Source of the DNA: Flavobacteriaceae bacterium
Lineage (GTDB): Bacteria > Bacteroidota > Bacteroidia > Flavobacteriales > Flavobacteriaceae
Assembly: GCA_013042255.1 (NCBI GenBank)
Contig: JABDQK010000273.1
Span: 1-10,276 of the forward strand
Direction: 5' to 3'
DNA length: 10,276 nucleotides
In this document: one piece after another, positions 7,464-10,276 of the stretch
How positions within the stretch are numbered: the stretch's first letter is position 1
Layout: every line of letters starts with the position of its first letter
The notes under the pieces: model-generated
What the model was told of the DNA's origin: nothing
What the model saw: the letters and a program-made list of their open reading frames with translations, nothing else
The model's database searches: none
Program-made: the position numbers and the translations under genes

Positions 7464-7545
7464 AAACTTTTAAAAGAGTGTCTTGCAGGAGGCAAATCGC
7501 TTAAAGAAACAAGCAGAAGAACTAAAGCATATAGAAGACGTGAAG

Positions 7546-7932
7546 ATGATTACACAGGTTACCAAAGGGATAAAAATTTCTGTTGCGACAAGTTTTGAAG
7601 GAACTTTCTTTAAAAACTATAAAACGCATTTCGCCTTTGGATATACTATAAGTATAGAAAATCAGAGCAAACACTCAGTACAACTCACCTCTCGTCATTG
7701 GCAGATCTACGATGCCCTGAACGAGATGGAAATTCTCGATGGGGAAGGTGTAATTGGCAAAAAACCTGTAATCAAACCAGGGCAGTCTCATACCTATAGT
7801 TCAGGATGTCTGCTTTCATCTCCAATTGGCTCAATGAAGGGCTATTTTAACATGGTTAATTTTACGACCACAGAGAAATTCAGGGTATACGTTCCCGTAT
7901 TTAAATTCAGTGCCCCATTTGCCTTAAATTAA
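7546..7932 (+). CDS. apaG: ApaG-domain protein (DUF525)
   Basis: The 128-residue protein is a full-length member of the ApaG family, usually 124-128 residues, which folds as a fibronectin-III-like beta sandwich. Characteristic segments are FGYTISIENQS (about residues 32-42), LTSRHWQIYD (46-55), the glycine motif DGEGVIGKKPVIKPG (63-77), YSSGCLLSSPIGSMKGYF (82-99) and the terminal VPVFKFSAPFALN. The family's biochemical role is poorly settled. It is often labelled a Co2+/Mg2+ efflux protein from old Salmonella genetics, but the protein is soluble and is not itself a transporter. I chose the ATG at 7546 because it gives the family length. The same frame stays open upstream to 7474, and a TTG at 7483 would add 21 Lys/Glu-rich residues that the family does not normally have. 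It sits between the plug gene and pruA on the same strand. Confidence 0.93.
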   Translation: MITQVTKGIKISVATSFEGTFFKNYKTHFAFGYTISIENQSKHSVQLTSRHWQIYDALNEMEILDGEGVIGKKPVIKPGQSHTYSSGCLLSSPIGSMKGYFNMVNFTTTEKFRVYVPVFKFSAPFALN

Positions 7933-7954
7933 GTCATTTTTACCACTCTAAGTA

Positions 7955-7986
7955 TTTTATAAAGCTTCCTTCTTTTAGTACCTTTG
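7955..7986 (+). promoter_or_regulatory. Candidate pruA promoter
   Basis: TACCTTTG at 7979-7986 is a perfect Bacteroidota -7 box, identical to the one before the plug gene. TTTT at 7955-7958, 20 bp upstream, is a weak -33 match. Transcription would begin around 7992, giving a leader of about 23 nt before the ATG at 8015. This suggests pruA is transcribed independently of apaG. Confidence 0.6.
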
Positions 7987-8014
7987 CATGATTTTAAACT
8001 AAACTATCTAAATC

Positions 8015-9643
8015 ATGGGTAAAGGATTTTTTCAGGTACCAATAGCGATTAATGAACCAATAAAAAGCTATGCTCCCGGAACTCCGGAAAGGGAAGCGGT
8101 TCTTGCGCAATACAAAACTTTTTACAACGGAAACGAAGACATTCCTCTTTATATAGGATCCGGAGAAATCAAAACGGGAAATACCAAACCCCTCTCTCCT
8201 CCCCATGATCACAAAAAACAGGTAGGCGTGTACCATCTTGCCGAAAAAAAGCATGTAACTCAGGCTATTAAAACAGCACTGGAAGCACGGGAAGCATGGG
8301 CAAACCTCAGCTGGGAGCAACGTGCGGCTATTTTCCTAAAGGCAGCTGATCTAGTTGCCGGACCCTACAGGGCTAAGATCAATGCCGCAACAATGATTGC
8401 CCAGTCGAAGACCATACATCAGGCTGATATTGATGCGGCCTGTGAGTTTATCGACTTCCTTCGTTTTAATGTGGAGTATATGTCGCAGATCTATCAGGAG
8501 CAACCCGATTCTGCGGAAGGGATCTGGAACCGGGTGGAATATCGGCCTTTGGAAGGATTTGTCTATGCCATTACACCATTCAATTTTACGGCGATTGCCG
8601 GAAATCTACCTGCAAGTGCCGCGATGATGGGCAATGTAGTGGTCTGGAAACCCAGTGATAGTCAGATCTTCTCAGCAAAAATACTCGTAGACGTTTTTAA
8701 GGAAGCAGGCCTGCCTGACGGGGTGATCAATGTAATTTACGGAGATCCGGTGATGATCACAGAGACGATCCTAACTCATCCCGATTTCTCCGGACTCCAT
8801 TTTACCGGATCTACTGATGTCTTTAAGAGTTTGTGGACACAAATAGGAAACAACATCCATACTTATAAAACCTATCCCCGCATTGTTGGTGAAACCGGAG
8901 GGAAAGACTTTATCCTGGCTCACCCGACAGCCAAACCAAAACAGGTTGCGACGGCCATCGTCCGAGGGGCTTTTGAATTCCAGGGACAGAAATGCAGCGC
9001 AGCTTCAAGAGTATATCTGCCTGAATCCACAGCAGAAGCTATTCTAGCAGAAGTGAAGAAAGACCTTGCTTCTTTTAATGCTCCGGGCTCACCTGAAGAC
9101 ATGAAGAACTTTATTACTGCTGTTATTCACGAAGGGGCATTTGACAAACTGGCATCCTATATCGATCGGGCAAAAAAGGACAAGGAAGCATCAATTTTTG
9201 CCGGTGGCGGATACGACAAGTCGAAGGGATATTTTATAGAACCCACAGTTATTTTAACTACTGACCCGCATTATGTCACTATGGAAACAGAATTATTCGG
9301 GCCTGTAGTCACTATATATGTTTACAAGGATAAAGACTGGAATGAGACACTGGAACTGGTTGATACAACATCTCCATATGCACTTACCGGAGCGGTGATG
9401 GCTACTGATCGTTATGCCATTGACCAGGCAACCAAGGCCTTGCAAAATTGCGCAGGAAACTTCTACATCAATGATAAACCTACAGGAGCTGTTGTGGGAC
9501 AGCAGCCCTTTGGTGGAGCCCGGGCCTCAGGAACCAACGACAAGGCAGGTTCTGCTCAAAACTTGCTCAGATGGGTTAGTCCCCGACTGATTAAAGAAAC
9601 CTTTGTTAGTCCGGAGGATTACCGATATCCCTTTCTAGGATAA
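8015..9643 (+). CDS. pruA: L-glutamate gamma-semialdehyde (1-pyrroline-5-carboxylate) dehydrogenase
   Basis: This enzyme oxidises glutamate gamma-semialdehyde, the hydrated form of pyrroline-5-carboxylate, to glutamate with NAD+. It is the second step of proline breakdown and also serves the arginine/ornithine route. The 542-residue length fits the stand-alone eukaryote-like P5CDH class rather than the bifunctional PutA proteins. Visible aldehyde dehydrogenase features are the oxyanion/cofactor segment TPFNFTAIAGN (187-197), the NAD-binding FTGST (263-267), the general base Glu293 in VGETGGKD, and the catalytic Cys327 in FQGQKCSAASR. ELFGPVV is at 426-432, and the P5CDH-typical QQPFGGARASGTNDKAG is at 496-512. 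All catalytic residues are present. The ATG at 8015 follows its own promoter, and a hairpin terminator follows the stop. No proline dehydrogenase gene is in the window. Confidence 0.96.
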   Translation: MGKGFFQVPIAINEPIKSYAPGTPEREAVLAQYKTFYNGNEDIPLYIGSGEIKTGNTKPLSPPHDHKKQVGVYHLAEKKHVTQAIKTALEAREAWANLSWEQRAAIFLKAADLVAGPYRAKINAATMIAQSKTIHQADIDAACEFIDFLRFNVEYMSQIYQEQPDSAEGIWNRVEYRPLEGFVYAITPFNFTAIAGNLPASAAMMGNVVVWKPSDSQIFSAKILVDVFKEAGLPDGVINVIYGDPVMITETILTHPDFSGLHFTGSTDVFKSLWTQIGNNIHTYKTYPRIVGETGGKDFILAHPTAKPKQVATAIVRGAFEFQGQKCSAASRVYLPESTAEAILAEVKKDLASFNAPGSPEDMKNFITAVIHEGAFDKLASYIDRAKKDKEASIFAGGGYDKSKGYFIEPTVILTTDPHYVTMETELFGPVVTIYVYKDKDWNETLELVDTTSPYALTGAVMATDRYAIDQATKALQNCAGNFYINDKPTGAVVGQQPFGGARASGTNDKAGSAQNLLRWVSPRLIKETFVSPEDYRYPFLG

Positions 9644-9665
9644 AAAGAATAACTCACTTATTTTC

Positions 9666-9700
9666 AAGCCCTTAAGAACTATATTTCTAAGGGCTTTTTC
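9666..9700 (+). terminator. Rho-independent terminator of pruA
   Basis: AAGCCCTTA (9666-9674) pairs perfectly with TAAGGGCTT (9688-9696) across a 13-nt loop, which itself can partly pair. The right arm runs into a T-rich tail (TTTTTC, then TTT). It starts 22 bp after the pruA stop. This is the strongest terminator in the window. Confidence 0.85.
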
Positions 9701-9748
9701 TTTATGGAAATTTAATGCACAAGGGCAATCGATACTATTAATGTAAAT

Positions 9749-9784
9749 TTAACGTTAATTAAATGTAAGATTTTTGTAAATTTG
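9749..9784 (+). promoter_or_regulatory. Palindrome and -7 box upstream of the small ORF
   Basis: In the AT-rich stretch after the pruA terminator there is a perfect 10-bp palindrome TTAACGTTAA (9749-9758). TAAATTTG (9777-9784), a perfect TAnnTTTG -7 box, follows 18 bp later. The palindrome sits where a -33 element would be, so it could be an operator or an alternative -33 sequence. The predicted start near 9790 leaves about 14 nt before the ATG at 9804. In DNA this AT-rich, chance matches are more likely than elsewhere. Confidence 0.4.
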
Positions 9785-9803
9785 TAATATAAAATCAGTT
9801 CGT

Positions 9804-9932
9804 ATGAAGAATTCAGATATCAAAAACAATTCTCAGGGAATGATTATGTCGAAATTCAATCGCCACTACCAGGCTATTAAGAAGTACGCCCGAAAGTGCA
9901 GATATTGCTATCTGTCCATGCTAACTATGTAG
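9804..9932 (+). CDS. Candidate 42-residue basic small protein
   Basis: I do not recognise this ORF. From the ATG at 9804 it encodes 42 residues with about nine Lys/Arg and one acidic residue. A polar N-terminus (MKNSDIKNNSQG) is followed by a basic, aromatic segment (SKFNRHYQAIKKYARK, 16-31). A CxxC pair (Cys32, Cys35, KCRYC) and a short hydrophobic end (YLSMLTM) complete it. The codons resemble those of neighbouring genes, a Bacteroidota -7 box lies upstream at the right distance, and the ORF fills the gap exactly up to the rsmG stop codon. Internal ATGs at residues 13 and 15 could be the true start, giving 28-30 residues. A short nucleic-acid- or metal-binding peptide is possible from the charge and CxxC, but this is only inference. 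It could also be a chance ORF. Confidence 0.45.
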   Translation: MKNSDIKNNSQGMIMSKFNRHYQAIKKYARKCRYCYLSMLTM

Positions 9933-10276
9933 TTATCCTTTAAATTTCAAAGGCAGGTATACGACTTTCTTTGATTCAAAAAATTCCTCTGTAAAATAAT
10001 CGGAAAGATTAAAGATCTGTGCATTTCTGTAGGTCTTTAATTCCTCTGTCAAATCACCTCCTTTCAAATACAGAATACCGTTTTTCAGAGGGTGAACCGA
10101 ATCCTTTTTTATTTTTCCTTTCACCCAATGCACAAAAGTGGGCATCGCGGCCACAGCCCTGCTCACAATAAAATCAAACTGAAGCTGAAGCCCTTCAACT
10201 CGCATATTTTTTACTTTGACGTTTTGTAACCCCAATCCATCTGCCACTTCCTCAACTACTTTAATTTTCTTCCCAA
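9933..10276 (-). CDS. rsmG: RsmG, 16S rRNA (guanine-N7) methyltransferase, C-terminal half
   Basis: RsmG (GidB) methylates N7 of G527 in the 530 loop of 16S rRNA using S-adenosylmethionine; loss gives low-level streptomycin resistance. The window holds the last 114 codons of a protein normally about 205-215 residues long, with the reading frame open to the right edge. The SAM-binding Rossmann glycine loop is therefore outside. Visible family features are a GKKIKVVEEVADGLGLQNV-like helix that follows the SAM site, the motif FIVSRAVAAMPTF, and the LKNGILYLKGGDLTEEL strand-loop near the C-terminus. Calling the GTG at 10247 the start would be wrong, because the coding match continues upstream of it. 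The stop codon (9933-9935) directly abuts the stop of the convergent small ORF. Confidence 0.93.
   Translation of the reverse strand, partial: GKKIKVVEEVADGLGLQNVKVKNMRVEGLQLQFDFIVSRAVAAMPTFVHWVKGKIKKDSVHPLKNGILYLKGGDLTEELKTYRNAQIFNLSDYFTEEFFESKKVVYLPLKFKG

Noticed and set aside
7481..7495. AGGAGG at 7487-7492, a perfect Shine-Dalgarno-like sequence near the upstream TTG start of apaG
   Set aside because: It lies after the TTG at 7483, not before it, and no start codon follows at a useful distance. Bacteroidota genes generally do not rely on Shine-Dalgarno sequences.
7994..8320. Minus-strand open frame of about 108 codons antisense to the start of pruA
   Set aside because: It lies antisense to a fully supported enzyme gene and its promoter, is cysteine/phenylalanine-rich, and resembles no family. 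It is a shadow of pruA codon use.
9899..9914. Perfect hairpin CAGATA-TTGC-TATCTG just beyond the rsmG stop on the minus strand
   Set aside because: No T-run follows on either strand, so it is not a convincing terminator. It lies inside the candidate small ORF and a 6-bp stem can occur by chance.
10245..10247. GTG at 10247 as the start of a short 104-residue gene
   Set aside because: The frame is open to the window edge and the upstream residues match RsmG, so the gene is cut by the window and does not start here.
1..10276. CRISPR arrays, insertion sequences, tRNA or rRNA genes, defence or biosynthetic clusters
   Set aside because: Nothing in the window supports any of them. Apart from the short sites listed, the coding content is housekeeping-type genes with uniform composition.

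Overview
The window looks like chromosomal DNA of a bacterium in the phylum Bacteroidota, most likely family Flavobacteriaceae. Three things point there. The proteins have the flavobacterial character of Nqr subunits and ApaG, and one is a type IX secretion system plug protein, a system confined to this phylum. Several genes are preceded by the Bacteroidota -7 box TAnnTTTG (for example TACCTTTG) rather than an E. coli-type -10. Start codons are not preceded by convincing Shine-Dalgarno sequences, as is usual in this phylum. The genus cannot be fixed from the sequence alone.

Layout. Positions 1-5920 (minus strand) carry nqrA-nqrB-nqrC-nqrD-nqrE-nqrF in order, with gaps of 1-21 bp, encoding the sodium-pumping NADH:quinone oxidoreductase. 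The 3' end of nqrF runs off the left edge. Positions 5921-6072 form a divergent promoter region with an unusual inverted repeat in which both arms contain a TAnnTTTGGGCA motif. The plus strand then carries the T9SS plug protein gene (6073-7317), a 228-bp spacer, apaG (7546-7932) and pruA (8015-9643), which ends in a clear hairpin terminator. Next comes an AT-rich region with a palindrome and a -7 box, leading to a candidate 42-residue basic small protein (9804-9932). Its stop codon directly abuts the stop codon of a convergent, 5'-truncated rsmG (9933-10276, minus strand).

How the genes relate. The nqr genes form one respiratory complex: NADH is oxidised at NqrF, electrons pass through the NqrF 2Fe-2S centre, an intramembrane NqrD/NqrE iron-sulfur site, and covalent flavins on NqrC and NqrB to the quinone, with Na+ export. 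The plus-strand genes have unrelated functions (protein secretion, an ApaG-family protein, proline/P5C oxidation), and two of them have their own recognisable promoters.

I see no CRISPR array, mobile element, tRNA, rRNA or defence system, and no evidence of a novel multi-gene system. The observations most worth checking are the small ORF at 9804-9932, the non-canonical SGET flavin-attachment motif in NqrB, the charged C-terminal tail on NqrE, and the divergent promoter repeat.
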